DNA of 64,000 nt from Streptomyces diastaticus subsp. diastaticus (GCF_011170125.1 NZ_BLLN01000002.1:1-64000), one strand, 5' to 3'; shown: positions 7,426-15,772, counted from the stretch's first letter. Program-made: numbers and translations. Notes: a model not told the origin generated them from the sequence alone.

Positions 7426-8634
7426 ATGACGCGACCACCTGACCCCTCGGCCACCGGCACCGGCGAAGGCGGGCCGGACCAGGCCACACCGGCCCGGCCC
7501 CCCGCACCCCCGGCCCCGGTGCCCGGACCGCGGGACGCGCTCACGGATGTGGCGGGGTTGCGGGTCGGCCACGCCACGCGCCGGGGCGGCGGCTGGCTCT
7601 CGGGCACCACGGTGGTGCTCGCCGAGCCGGGCGGAGCGGTGGCCGCCGTGGACGTGCGCGGCGGGGGACCCGGGACGCGGGAGACCGACGCGCTCGACCC
7701 GCGCAACCTCGTGCAGCGGGTGGAGGCGGTGGTGCTGACGGGCGGTTCGGCGTTCGGGCTGGACGCCGCCTCGGGGGTGACGGCCTGGCTGGAGGAACAG
7801 GGCCGGGGCGTACGGGTGGGGCCTGCTCCGTACCAGGTGGTTCCGGTGGTTCCGGCGGCCTGTCTCTTCGACCTGGGGCGCGGCGGCGACTGGCGGGCAC
7901 GTCCGGAGGCGGCGCTCGGACGGGAAGCGGCGGAGCGGGCGGCGGCCGGCGGCCGGGTGGAGCAGGGCGTGGTCGGCGCGGGCACCGGAGCGGTCGCGGG
8001 CGGGATGAAGGGCGGCGTGGGGACGGCGAGTCTGCGCCTGCCCTCGGGCCACACGGTGGCGGCGCTGGTGGTGGTGAACGCGGTGGGTTCGGTGTGCGAC
8101 CCGGCTACGGGGGTGCTGTACGGCAGGTACTTCGCTCAGCGGCCCGGGCCGGGCGGCCGGGCGGTGTGGCCGTCCGCGAAGGTGCACGAGCGGGCGCAGG
8201 GCCGGTTGGCCGCGGCGGTCGCGGAAACCGAGCGGCGCGGGGCACCGACGGTGCGGCCCGACGGCGAGGCGGCCACGGCGCACGACGCTCCACCGCCTGG
8301 GCGCCCGCCGCTCAACACGACGATCGCCGTGGTGGCCACCGATGCCGGGCTGACCCGCGCGCAGGCCCAGAAGCTGGCCGGGACCTCGCACGACGGGCTG
8401 GCGCGGGCGGTGCGGCCGGTGCACCTGCTGCACGACGGGGACACGGTGTTCACCCTGGCCACCGGAGTCAGGCCGATCGCGGGGGGCGCGGTGAACGACG
8501 TACTGGCCGCCGGAGCCGACGCCATGACACGGGCCATCGTCAAGGCGGTCCTGGCGGCGGAGTCGGTGGAGACACCGGCGGGCGTCTTCCCCTCGTACCG
8601 CGACCTGTACGGAGACCTTGCTCCGCCCACCTGA
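7426..8634 (+). CDS. P1-family self-processing peptidase/amidase (DmpA/NylC type)
   Basis: A 402-residue N-terminal-nucleophile hydrolase precursor. It has the family start DALTDVAGLRVGHAT, the Gly-rich TGGSAFGLDAASGV segment and GVVGAGTGAVAGGMKGGVG. The autoprocessing site is visible as LNTTI, Asn297-Thr298: cleavage before Thr298 would free the catalytic threonine of the beta subunit, as in NylC. DmpA members process at Gly-Ser instead, so this is the NylC-like subtype. Known relatives hydrolyse N-terminal D- or beta-amino-acid peptides or nylon oligomers. The ATG at 7426 is the start closest to the conserved region; the N-terminal ~35 residues are Pro-rich and variable. The natural substrate cannot be read from the sequence. 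Confidence 0.85.
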   Translation: MTRPPDPSATGTGEGGPDQATPARPPAPPAPVPGPRDALTDVAGLRVGHATRRGGGWLSGTTVVLAEPGGAVAAVDVRGGGPGTRETDALDPRNLVQRVEAVVLTGGSAFGLDAASGVTAWLEEQGRGVRVGPAPYQVVPVVPAACLFDLGRGGDWRARPEAALGREAAERAAAGGRVEQGVVGAGTGAVAGGMKGGVGTASLRLPSGHTVAALVVVNAVGSVCDPATGVLYGRYFAQRPGPGGRAVWPSAKVHERAQGRLAAAVAETERRGAPTVRPDGEAATAHDAPPPGRPPLNTTIAVVATDAGLTRAQAQKLAGTSHDGLARAVRPVHLLHDGDTVFTLATGVRPIAGGAVNDVLAAGADAMTRAIVKAVLAAESVETPAGVFPSYRDLYGDLAPPT

Positions 8635-9318
8635 CCGCCACCGCCCGCCGGCCACGGGGAACCGGCACGACCCGGCCGCCACCCCGAGCACCGTCCCGGC
8701 CGTCGCGCGCGTCCCCGCGTCCCCGCGTCCCCAGCACCGAGCTGACCCCGTACTGCCCGACCTCCGCGCGGTCCTCGTCCCGCCCGGCCCCTGGTGAGGG
8801 AACGGCTCGGACTCCCGGAGCGGCGCTACGGCACGGGCACTCGGCCACGGGCGCTCGACGACGGGCACTCGACGACGGGCCCCGGGGCCCCGACGCCTCC
8901 CCTCGACCAGCCGGAGCCCCTGCGTACCGGCCGATCCACGGACCGGCCGGCTCCCACCCGAGCCCGCCCGGCCCCGTCGCCGTCGCCCGGAGAGGCACCA
9001 CCGGCGCGCCCCCGCGCGTCGGCCGGAGAGCTTCGCACCGCTCCCCGCGCCCCGCGAGGGCGCACATCCAGCGCCGGCCGGCCCCCACAACCGAGCCCGC
9101 CCGGCACAACTCCCCTCCGCCTCGCACCACCAGGGGTGAACCCTCGTAAGGCGGGTACGGACACGCTTGGGTGACGGGGTGTCGGATGAGAACAGGGTGG
9201 CCTTACTGCGGGAACTCCGGCAGGGCCTGACGCGTTTCCCGTTTCCCGGGCCGGATGTCCGAGCCAGGGGCTACGGTATGCACCCACCAGGTGACATGGA
9301 GCAACGCCGGGAGAAACC
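8635..9318. other. 684-base stretch without a gene; possible ECF promoter
   Basis: Low-complexity GC-rich DNA. Includes short tandem repeats (three CGCGTCCC-like units near 8710-8730; a repeated ACGGGCACTCGACG-like unit near 8850-8880). GGAAC at 9211-9215 followed by an 18-base gap and GTT at 9234-9236 resembles an ECF-type promoter for the gene starting at 9319; this is a weak match. No open frame shows coding character. Confidence 0.3.
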
Positions 9319-10068
9319 TTGAGCGTTCCGTACGAGACATGTGGGACCCACGAGGCATTCGAGTCGCCGTACGCCTGCCTTCAGCGACTGCTCGCCCGCA
9401 CCCTCAACTCCTTCGAACTCCCCGACGAGACGCTGTCCCGGCTCGATACGGCGCTCGCCTACGACAGCTCTCTGCACTCCGCCGCGCACCACAGCGACGG
9501 CAGGCGTCGGGAGACGTACCGGCACGTGTGGCTGGTGGCGGACGGTAGTGCCGTCGTCCTGTGGGAGCTGACACACAACACGGCCCCGGACGGGCAGCTC
9601 CACCACGAGGTGTACACCGATCTGGAGGAGCTGCGGATCGCCACGGCGAGGCTGCCGCTCCCGAGTGCCGAGCACGAGGCGCTGGAGGCGCCGCCGCTGG
9701 TGGTGGACGACAGCGCGGCCGAGCCGCTGCCCGAGCGCGAGTACGAGTGGGGCGACTCCCCGGACCACGCGCGTCGGGTGCTGCGCCGTGCGGAGAACCC
9801 GGACCGGCCCGGCGAGGAGGTGGCCGGACTGCTCGCGGGAGCGTTCGCGCACCAGATCACCCAGGCGTTCGGCCGGCTCGACCCGCTGCGGGGCCGCCGT
9901 CCCGGCTTCTCCCTCTACGAGCACGCGTTCCTCCTCGCGGACGGCCGCGAGGTGAGTCTCTGGGAGGTCGAGCACACGGCCACCCCCGACGGGCGGCACA
10001 TGTGCGAGGTCTACGAGACGGAGGCCGCGGCCCAGTCCGCGATGGAGCGCCGGGCCGCCTCCCTCTGA
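9319..10068 (+). CDS. DUF6227-like Streptomyces protein with an internal duplication
   Basis: A 249-residue soluble acidic protein next to hrdD. It appears to contain two copies of one unit: a helical segment with a Tyr/His-rich strand and WLVADGSAVVLWELTHNTAPDG in the first half, and AFLLADGREVSLWEVEHTATPDG in the second. Both end with HHEVYTD/MCEVYET. I recall this as the DUF6227 family, which is confined to Streptomyces-like actinomycetes and has no known function. The start is TTG at 9319, supported by GGAG seven bases upstream and by the protein starting directly at conserved-looking sequence; no in-frame ATG or GTG fits. It converges on hrdD across two hairpins. Confidence 0.75.
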   Translation: MSVPYETCGTHEAFESPYACLQRLLARTLNSFELPDETLSRLDTALAYDSSLHSAAHHSDGRRRETYRHVWLVADGSAVVLWELTHNTAPDGQLHHEVYTDLEELRIATARLPLPSAEHEALEAPPLVVDDSAAEPLPEREYEWGDSPDHARRVLRRAENPDRPGEEVAGLLAGAFAHQITQAFGRLDPLRGRRPGFSLYEHAFLLADGREVSLWEVEHTATPDGRHMCEVYETEAAAQSAMERRAASL

Positions 10069-10236
10069 CACCTGGCGCCCGAGTGGGGCCCTGCCTGCCG
10101 GACCGGGTGCCGGGTGGGTGGGGTGCCGGCGGCTCCTGTGGAGCGGAAGGGCGTCCGGGGTGGGTCGTGGGGCCGGTCCGCAGGAAGCCTCGTAAGCCCG
10201 TGGAGCGCGCGGTGGGCAGGTCCGGGCAGAGAGGGA

Positions 10237-10270
10237 CCCCAGCACCCCGGGGGGGGATGGAGTGCTGGGG
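10237..10270. terminator. Hairpin between convergent genes
   Basis: Perfect 9-base inverted repeat CCCCAGCAC / GTGCTGGGG with a 16-base G-rich loop, 170 bases after the 9319-10068 gene and facing the end of hrdD. Confidence 0.5.
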
Positions 10271-10275
10271 CCGGG

Positions 10276-10305
10276 CCCCGGCACCAGGGGGGGCGGGTGC
10301 CGGGG
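10276..10305. terminator. Second tandem hairpin before hrdD
   Basis: Perfect 10-base inverted repeat CCCCGGCACC / GGTGCCGGGG with a 10-base loop, only five bases from the previous hairpin. Together they probably separate the two converging transcripts in both directions. Confidence 0.5.
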
Positions 10306-10461
10306 GTACTGGGGAGCCAGGTGGCTCTTGGGTCAGCCTGGCTCATGTGGGTCGAGCGTAGGGCGAGCCACGCCGGAGCGCAGGGCCGGGAGGGCCGATC
10401 GGGGGGCCGGGACCGTGGAGGTCCCGGCATCCCGCCTCGGCCCGGTCGGGCCGCCGGGAGA

Positions 10462-11460
10462 TCAGGCCGCTGCGTCGAAGCCGGTGTCGTGCGCCATTCG
10501 CTTCAGCTCCAGGAGCGCGTGCTTCTCTATCTGGCGGATGCGCTCACGGGTGAGGCCGTGCTGCTTGCCGACCTCCGTGAGGGTGCGCTCCCGGCCGTCC
10601 TCGATGCCGTACCGCATCTTGATGATGGAGGCGGTGCGGTCGTCGAGCTGGCCGATGAGGTCGTCCAGCTCCTCGCTGCGCAGCAGCGTGAGGACGGACT
10701 GCTCGGGGGAGACCGCGGAGGTGTCCTCCAGGAGGTCGCCGAACTGGGTGTCGCCCTCGTCGTCCACCGACATGTTGAGCGAGACCGGGTCGCGGGCCCA
10801 GTCGAGGACGTCGGTGACGCGCTCGGCGGTGCTGCTCAGCTCGGCCGCGATCTCGGCGGGCTCGGGGTCCCGGCCGTTCTCGCGGTTGAACTCGCGCTGG
10901 ACGCGGCGGATGCGGCCCAGCTCCTCCACGAGGTGGACGGGGAGGCGGATGGTGCGGGACTGGTCCGCGATGGAGCGGGTGATGGCCTGCCGGATCCACC
11001 AGGTGGCGTACGTGGAGAACTTGAAGCCCTTGGCGTAGTCGAACTTCTCGACGGCGCGGACCAGGCCGGCGTTCCCCTCCTGGATGAGGTCGAGCAGGGG
11101 CAGGCCGCTGCGTGGGTAGCGGCGGGCCACGGCGACGACGAGGCGGAGGTTGGACCGGATGAAGACGTCCTTGGCCCGCTCCCCTTCGGCGACCAGGGCT
11201 TCCAGCTCCTCACGGGATGCTCCGGCGGAGTCGCTGTCGACCTCGCCTTCGAGGATCTTCCGGGCGTAGACCCCGGCCTCGATGGTCTGGGACAGCTCCA
11301 CTTCCTTCGCGGCGTCCAGCAGCGGTGTGCGGGCGATCTCGTCGAGATACATGCCCACAAGGTCGCGGTCGGCGATCTCGCCGGTCGCGCGGACGCTGCC
11401 TGCCGCGCCGGTCTCGCCGGAGGCGGCGGGCTGACGACGGGCGACGGCACGGGTTGCCAT
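10462..11460 (-). CDS. hrdD: RNA polymerase sigma factor HrdD (group 2, sigma-70)
   Basis: A 332-residue primary-like sigma factor, the length known for HrdD. Region 1.2 (DRDLVGMYLDEIARTPLL), region 2.3-2.4 (FKFSTYATWWIRQAITRSIA), region 3 and the region 4 helix-turn-helix (LTRERIRQIEKHALLELKRM) are all present. The N-terminus MATRAVARRQ matches my memory of HrdD and the protein lacks the long acidic N-terminal extension of the essential HrdB. Start ATG 11460 has AAGGGAG seven bases upstream. HrdD recognises promoters like those of HrdB and is dispensable in S. coelicolor. A SigR-type promoter lies 80-105 bases upstream, consistent with hrdD being a known SigR target in S. coelicolor. Confidence 0.92.
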   Translation of the reverse strand: MATRAVARRQPAASGETGAAGSVRATGEIADRDLVGMYLDEIARTPLLDAAKEVELSQTIEAGVYARKILEGEVDSDSAGASREELEALVAEGERAKDVFIRSNLRLVVAVARRYPRSGLPLLDLIQEGNAGLVRAVEKFDYAKGFKFSTYATWWIRQAITRSIADQSRTIRLPVHLVEELGRIRRVQREFNRENGRDPEPAEIAAELSSTAERVTDVLDWARDPVSLNMSVDDEGDTQFGDLLEDTSAVSPEQSVLTLLRSEELDDLIGQLDDRTASIIKMRYGIEDGRERTLTEVGKQHGLTRERIRQIEKHALLELKRMAHDTGFDAAA

Positions 11461-11539
11461 GCGTGCTCCCTTGCGATGAGTGGTGGACGGCCTGACGGAC
11501 TCCACATCCGGCGGCCCGGTTGCGGCATCCGTACGGATC

Positions 11540-11565
11540 AACGATTGCAATCCGGACAGAATTCC
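11540..11565 (-). promoter_or_regulatory. Probable SigR-type promoter of hrdD
   Basis: On the minus strand GGAAT (plus-strand positions 11565-11561) is followed by exactly 18 bases and GTT (11542-11540), the SigR core consensus; the preceding base is also G, giving GGGAAT. Transcription would begin near 11533, about 70 bases before the hrdD ATG. hrdD is a published SigR target in S. coelicolor, so this fits known biology. Confidence 0.7.
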
Positions 11566-11591
11566 CAACCCGCTCATTGTTTTTCCGGATC

Positions 11592-12160
11592 ATGCAGTAC
11601 CCTGTCCGGCCACAGGCGGGAAGAGTGATCGGAACGACACCGTGCGGGACGGCGGAACCGCAGGTCAGGCCGCGGGTCGAGGAAGATCTCGGGGGTCTCG
11701 CGGACCTCTGCGACCACTACGCTCTCCGGACTTCGATCACCTTCGACACGGTGGCGCCTACCCCGAAGGAACGCATGCAGTGGTTCCTCTTCCCACCCCG
11801 AGGACGGGCCGCACCGGCTGATGGTTGCCACGCAGCCGGCTCCGTCCGGCCCGAAGCGGGCCGCTCGGGCGGGCGACGAGGCCGCCGCGGCGGCCGAAGG
11901 CTGCGTACGCGGCCTCGGCGGAGGTGAGCGTGGGCCGCGCTCCGGGCACGGAGGGGCGCGGGGCGGGGAGCCCGGCACCCGCCGGCGCCCTTCGGCGCGC
12001 GGGCCCGTGAGGACCGCACCGGGCGCACGCGGGGGCCGTCCAGCCGAACGAGCCCTCGCGCCGGCCACGCACCCGGCTCCGGCTCCCGCCGCCGGGGACG
12101 TACGGGCCGGCAAGGGTGGAAGTCCGGGCGGTACAGGGACGTGCGAGGCACGGGAAGGCG
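11592..12160 (+). pseudogene. Decayed phosphinothricin-acetyltransferase-like GNAT gene
   Basis: Pieces of one GNAT protein can be read in order but in different frames. VRPRVEEDLGGLADLCDHY and TSITFDTVAPTPKERMQWFL lie in one frame (from 11664); HPEDGPHRLMVAT follows about one base out of phase (to ~11838); RPKAAYAASAEVSV and GTEGRGAGS follow in the third frame (~11890-11980); then RAHAGAVQPNEPS and finally WKSGRYRDVR (12117-12146) after more shifts. This order is that of pat/bar-type phosphinothricin N-acetyltransferases (RPATEADL...ITFDT...RPKAAYATSVEVSV...WKFGRYWDV). At least three frameshifts prevent a full product. It sits between two leftward genes. Confidence 0.7.
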
Positions 12161-12183
12161 GCGGGCCGAGCGGCGGGTGGGGG

Positions 12184-12966
12184 CTAGCCGAACTGCACGG
12201 AGCGTTTGGCGAGCCCCATCCAGAAGCCGTCGATGACGCTGCGCTGGCCGGCGAGGTCACCGGTGGCGTCGGCGGCGCCGAGGGTGACGAAGAGCGGGGC
12301 GAAGTGTTCGGTGCGGGGGTGGGCGAGGCCGCCGGCGGGACTGGTGCGGGTGAAGTCGAGCAGGGCGTCGACGTCGCCGCTGTCGAGGGCGGCCCGTCCC
12401 CAGTCGTCGAACTCGGCGGACCAGGAGGGCGTACCGCTCTGCCGCAGCGCGGCGAGGTTGTGGGTGAAGAAGCCGCTGCCGACGATCAGGACGCCCTCGT
12501 CGCGCAGGGGCGCCAGTTTGCGGCCGATGTCCATGAGGCGGCGCGGGTCCAGGGTCGGCAGCGACATCTGGAGAACCGGGATGTCGGCGTCCGGGTACAT
12601 CTCGACGAGGGGCACGTAGGCGCCGTGGTCGAGGCCGCGGTCGGGGATGTCCTGGACGGGGGTGCCGGGCGCGGCCAGGAGTTTGCGGACCGAGTCCGCG
12701 AGGGCGGGGGCGCCGGGGGCGGCGTACTGGACGCGGTAGTAGTGCTCGGGGAAGCCCCAGAAGTCGTACACCAGGGGGAGGGTGCGGACGGCGCCGAGGG
12801 CGAGCGGAGCCTCCTCCCAGTGGGCGGAGACCATCAGGATCGCGGTGGGGCGGGGCAGGCCGGCGGACCAGGCGGCGAGCTGACCGGGCCAGACGGGGTC
12901 GTCGGCGAGGGGCGGGGCGCCGTGACTGAGGTAGAGGGCGGGCATCCGCTCGGCGGGGGCGTTCAT
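12184..12966 (-). CDS. Class III extradiol dioxygenase (LigB/4,5-DOPA dioxygenase type)
   Basis: A 260-residue member of the LigB superfamily closest to YgiD/DODA proteins. The start MPALYLSHGAPP is typical; His15 (SHGAP), His49 (SAHWE), His114 (LDHGAYVP) and His221 (TEHFAPL) occupy the positions of metal ligands and catalytic histidine. Such enzymes use a metal ion to open catechol rings (L-DOPA in the founding members) without further cofactors. The true substrate is unknown. It is divergent from a MarR regulator 84 bases away with duplicated operator-like motifs between them, suggesting repression by that regulator and induction by an aromatic compound. Confidence 0.85.
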   Translation of the reverse strand: MNAPAERMPALYLSHGAPPLADDPVWPGQLAAWSAGLPRPTAILMVSAHWEEAPLALGAVRTLPLVYDFWGFPEHYYRVQYAAPGAPALADSVRKLLAAPGTPVQDIPDRGLDHGAYVPLVEMYPDADIPVLQMSLPTLDPRRLMDIGRKLAPLRDEGVLIVGSGFFTHNLAALRQSGTPSWSAEFDDWGRAALDSGDVDALLDFTRTSPAGGLAHPRTEHFAPLFVTLGAADATGDLAGQRSVIDGFWMGLAKRSVQFG

Positions 12967-12981
12967 GGCGACTCCTGAATA

Positions 12982-13036
12982 CTTGAACTCTCAAGCTCTA
13001 CGCTCGACCGTAACGCCCTTTTGTTCAACTTTCAAG
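12982..13036. promoter_or_regulatory. Two operator-like motifs between the dioxygenase and marR genes
   Basis: CTTGAACTCTCAAG at 12982-12995 is a perfect inverted repeat (CTTGA-N4-TCAAG). A similar copy, GTTCAACTTTCAAG, lies at 13023-13036, matching 11 of 14 positions and spaced 41 bases (about four helical turns) from the first. The second copy touches the ribosome binding site of marR. TTGAA/TTCAA-rich palindromes are typical MarR operators, so autoregulation and control of both genes is likely. Confidence 0.6.
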
Positions 13037-13050
13037 GAGGGTTCCGTAGA

Positions 13051-13578
13051 GTGGATGACATGACCATCTCCCCCGGCGATCCGCCCGAGCCCCCGCGGCC
13101 GCGCTGGCTCTCCGACGACGAACAGCGCACCTGGCAGGCGTACCTGCACGCGACGACCCTGCTCGAGGACCACCTCGACCGGCAGTTGCAACGCGACGCC
13201 GGGATGCCGCACGTCTACTACGGGCTCCTGGTCCAGCTCTCCGAGGCGCCCGAGGGGCGGCTGCGGATGACGGAGCTGGCCGAGGGCGCCAAGATCACCC
13301 GCTCACGGCTCTCGCACGCGGTCGCCCGGCTGGAGAAGAACGGCTGGGTACGACGCGAGGACTGCCCGTCCGACAAGCGCGGGCAGCTCGCGGTCCTCAC
13401 CGACGACGGCCGGGCGATGCTGGTACGCAGCGCGCCCGGCCATGTCGCGGCGGTCCGCCAGGCCCTCTTCGACCGGCTCACCCCGGAACAGGTCGAGTCC
13501 CTCGGCGCGATCATGGCGATCGTCGCCGAGGGACTCCAGCCCTCCGGGCGCGGCGCGGACGTGCCCTGGCGGCGTTGA
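13051..13578 (+). CDS. MarR-family transcriptional regulator
   Basis: A 175-residue winged-helix protein. The DNA-binding part reads LRMTELAEGAKITRSRLSHA (recognition helix), VARLEKNGWVRREDCPSDKR (helix and start of the wing), then the wing strand QLAVLTDDGRAML, a standard MarR layout; long flanking helices would form the dimer. Start GTG 13051 is ten bases after AAGGAGG (13034-13040); ATG 13060 is possible but too far from it. Divergent arrangement with the LigB-type dioxygenase and the shared palindromes indicate that it represses that gene and itself, released by a phenolic ligand. Confidence 0.85.
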   Translation: MDDMTISPGDPPEPPRPRWLSDDEQRTWQAYLHATTLLEDHLDRQLQRDAGMPHVYYGLLVQLSEAPEGRLRMTELAEGAKITRSRLSHAVARLEKNGWVRREDCPSDKRGQLAVLTDDGRAMLVRSAPGHVAAVRQALFDRLTPEQVESLGAIMAIVAEGLQPSGRGADVPWRR

Positions 13579-13861
13579 CCGGGCACCGAAGCGGTGCCGC
13601 CGCGAGCCGTCGGCCCAGGCGGACGGCGACCGGCGCCGGGCCGGCGCGATGAGGACGAGCGTCTCCCGGCGGCGTGGGCCGGGTGCGCCGGCGGTCGGCC
13701 CGGCGGAAGGGTCCCGGCCGACGCCTTGTGAGCCAGTTCACGGAGCGGGTGGGCGTGCCCCCGTTCGGTCGCACTCAGCGAGCGGCCCCCCACCCTCCGG
13801 CAGAGGGTGAACGGACAGGCGCAGCCGGGCCGGTCGGCTGCCGCGACCGGAAGGCCACCGC

Positions 13862-15139
13862 ATGTCGCGCACCCGTCAGCGGATATCCGGAACCCGGCGC
13901 CACGTCCTGCTCGCCTCGGTCACCGCCCTCACTCTCGCGGTCACCACCTCGGCGAGCACCGGCGGCCTGCTGGAGGGGCCGCCCACGGCGGGTCCGGCCG
14001 CGATGGCCCGCTCGACGGTGCTGGGACCCTGCATGATCAGCGGCGCCATGGGCGTCCAGATGTCGGAGGGGCTGCCGACCGCTCCCGGCTACACCCGTTC
14101 CACCGGCACCGTCCGCGCCCTCAACCTGATGATCGACTTCCCCGACGCCACCGGCGAGGGCAGCGCCAAGGACCGGCTGGCGGAGTTCTTCCCGCAGACC
14201 ACGGACTGGTTCCGCACCAGTTCCTACGGACGCCTCGACTACCGCCCCGAGGCCCCCATGACCGACTGGCTGCGTATGCCGGCCCCTTTCTCCTCGTACG
14301 GCCTGGACCGGGGCGCGCCCTTCGACCCCGGGTACCGGGAGCTGGTCCAGGACATCGTGGCCGAGGCCGACCCCGAGGTGGACTTCAGCGAGTACGACCT
14401 GCTCAACGTCCTCATCACGCCGAACGCCGGGCCGTCGGCCCTGGAGACCGTGCTGTCGGTGACCTTCGCCGGGAACCAGGAGGCACCCGTGGCCGACGGA
14501 GTCCCCGTCGCCAACGCCTCGTTCGTCTACAGCCGCCAGGACGACGGCTCGGGCTCCTTCGCCCAGACCGGCTACCGCGTCCTGCCGCACGAGAACGGCC
14601 ACGTCTTCGGCCTCCCCGACCTGTACACCGCCGACGGCGGGGCGGCGGTCGGCCACTGGGACATCATGAGCGAGGACTGGGGCGCCAACAACGACCTGCT
14701 CGGCTGGCACAAGTGGAAGCTCGGCTGGCTCGACGACGACCAGGTCCGCTGCGCCTCGACCCCGGGCACCACCGAACACCGCCTGCGCCCGCTCGCCGAG
14801 AAGGGCGGCACCAAACTCGTCTTCATCCCGCTGAGCGGCTCCACCGGTTACGCCCTGGAGGTCCGCACCCAGGACGGCAACGACGAGGCCGTCTGCCGCC
14901 CCGGGGTGCTCGTCTACCGCGTCGACGCCGAGGTCGACACCGGGCTCGGCCCGATCGAGGTGGTCGACGCGACCCGCGACAGCGGCGGCTGCACCCGGCG
15001 CCCCAACGTCCACGCGGAACTCTCCGACGCGCCGTTCCGCCCCGGGGAGTCCTTCGACGCCGACGAGGACGGCGTCCGGGTCACCGTCGCCGGCGCCGAC
15101 CTCGAAGGCACCTACACGGTGCGCGTCAGCCGGAAGTGA
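13862..15139 (+). CDS. Secreted M6-family metalloprotease (immune inhibitor A-like)
   Basis: A 425-residue secreted protease. The N-terminus has an Arg-rich start and hydrophobic core (HVLLASVTALTLAVTTSAS), a Sec or Tat-like signal peptide. The zinc site HENGHVFGLPDLY begins at His243: His243 and His247 bind zinc, Glu244 is the catalytic base, and GLPDLY is the M6 hallmark. NLMIDFPD and WFRTSSYGRLDY upstream are also typical of M6 proteins. Two cysteine pairs in the second half may form disulfides. M6 proteases degrade host or environmental proteins; here it sits just upstream of a block of small secreted and chaplin genes, though no operon is evident. Confidence 0.85.
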   Translation: MSRTRQRISGTRRHVLLASVTALTLAVTTSASTGGLLEGPPTAGPAAMARSTVLGPCMISGAMGVQMSEGLPTAPGYTRSTGTVRALNLMIDFPDATGEGSAKDRLAEFFPQTTDWFRTSSYGRLDYRPEAPMTDWLRMPAPFSSYGLDRGAPFDPGYRELVQDIVAEADPEVDFSEYDLLNVLITPNAGPSALETVLSVTFAGNQEAPVADGVPVANASFVYSRQDDGSGSFAQTGYRVLPHENGHVFGLPDLYTADGGAAVGHWDIMSEDWGANNDLLGWHKWKLGWLDDDQVRCASTPGTTEHRLRPLAEKGGTKLVFIPLSGSTGYALEVRTQDGNDEAVCRPGVLVYRVDAEVDTGLGPIEVVDATRDSGGCTRRPNVHAELSDAPFRPGESFDADEDGVRVTVAGADLEGTYTVRVSRK

Positions 15140-15302
15140 GCGCCGGCCGGCGTCCACGGGCGAGGGCGCGGCGCTCCACACGGAAACGGGCGTGGAGCCG
15201 CCCGGACGGCCCAGTACGCGTGACCCGGTCGGCCCCGTGTCGTTGGCGTCATCGTCCGCCCACCACGGCGGAACCCCGCGACATCCCCGACCTAGGAGAA
15301 TC

Positions 15303-15704
15303 ATGCGCAACCGCCGCACCGCCCGCGCCGCCACCCTCACCGTCCTGATGAGCGGCGCCGCGCTCGCCGCTGCGGGTGCCGCGCAGGCAGACACGGGCAC
15401 GTCCCCGCAGCCGGCCGCCCCGAGCGCCGGCGCCCAGGACACCCTCCAGGGCCTGCCGGTCGTGGGCGACCTGGCCAAGGTTCTGCCGACCCAGGCGATC
15501 TCCGGCCTGATCCCCGGCGGTCTCCCCACCGACCAGGTGCTGGGCAACCTGCCCGCCGACGCGGTCACCGGCCGGCTCCCCGCCGCTGCCGACACCGTCA
15601 CCGGTGCCGCCTCGCGCGCGCTGCCCGCCGACTCGGCCGGCAACAGCCTGCCCACGGACGGCCTGCCCGTCCAGCAGCTCATCGGCGGTCTGCCCCTCGG
15701 CTGA
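15303..15704 (+). CDS. Small secreted GLP-rich protein of unknown function
   Basis: A 133-residue protein. A signal peptide (MRNRRTARAATLTVLMSGA, cleavage after AQA near residue 29) leads to a mature part with no cysteines, built of short Leu-Pro-containing units: GLPVVGDL, VLPTQAISGLIPGGLPTDQV, LGNLPADAV, GRLPAAADTV, ALPADSAGN, DGLPVQQLIGGLPLG. The repeat of xLP every 12-15 residues suggests an extended or assembling wall protein. The ATG at 15303 has AGGAG six bases upstream. A very strong hairpin follows. I do not recognise a named family. It is one of three such short secreted proteins flanking the chaplins. Confidence 0.75.
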   Translation: MRNRRTARAATLTVLMSGAALAAAGAAQADTGTSPQPAAPSAGAQDTLQGLPVVGDLAKVLPTQAISGLIPGGLPTDQVLGNLPADAVTGRLPAAADTVTGAASRALPADSAGNSLPTDGLPVQQLIGGLPLG

Positions 15705-15712
15705 CCCCGGCC

Positions 15713-15772
15713 GCCACGGCGCGGGGGCGCCGACGACTTCCGCCCGGAGCGTCGGCGCCCCCGCGCCGTGGC
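15713..15772 (+). terminator. Very strong intrinsic terminator hairpin
   Basis: Perfect 23-base inverted repeat: left arm 15713-15735 and right arm 15750-15772, loop of 14 bases, starting eight bases after the stop of the GLP-rich secreted gene. No T tract follows, as is common in Streptomyces. Confidence 0.75.

Noticed and set aside
8635..9318. Several 100-350-codon frames in the stretch between the P1 peptidase and DUF6227 genes
   Set aside because: All are Pro/Arg/Gly-rich, lack ribosome binding sites and overlap one another on both strands; treated as non-coding.
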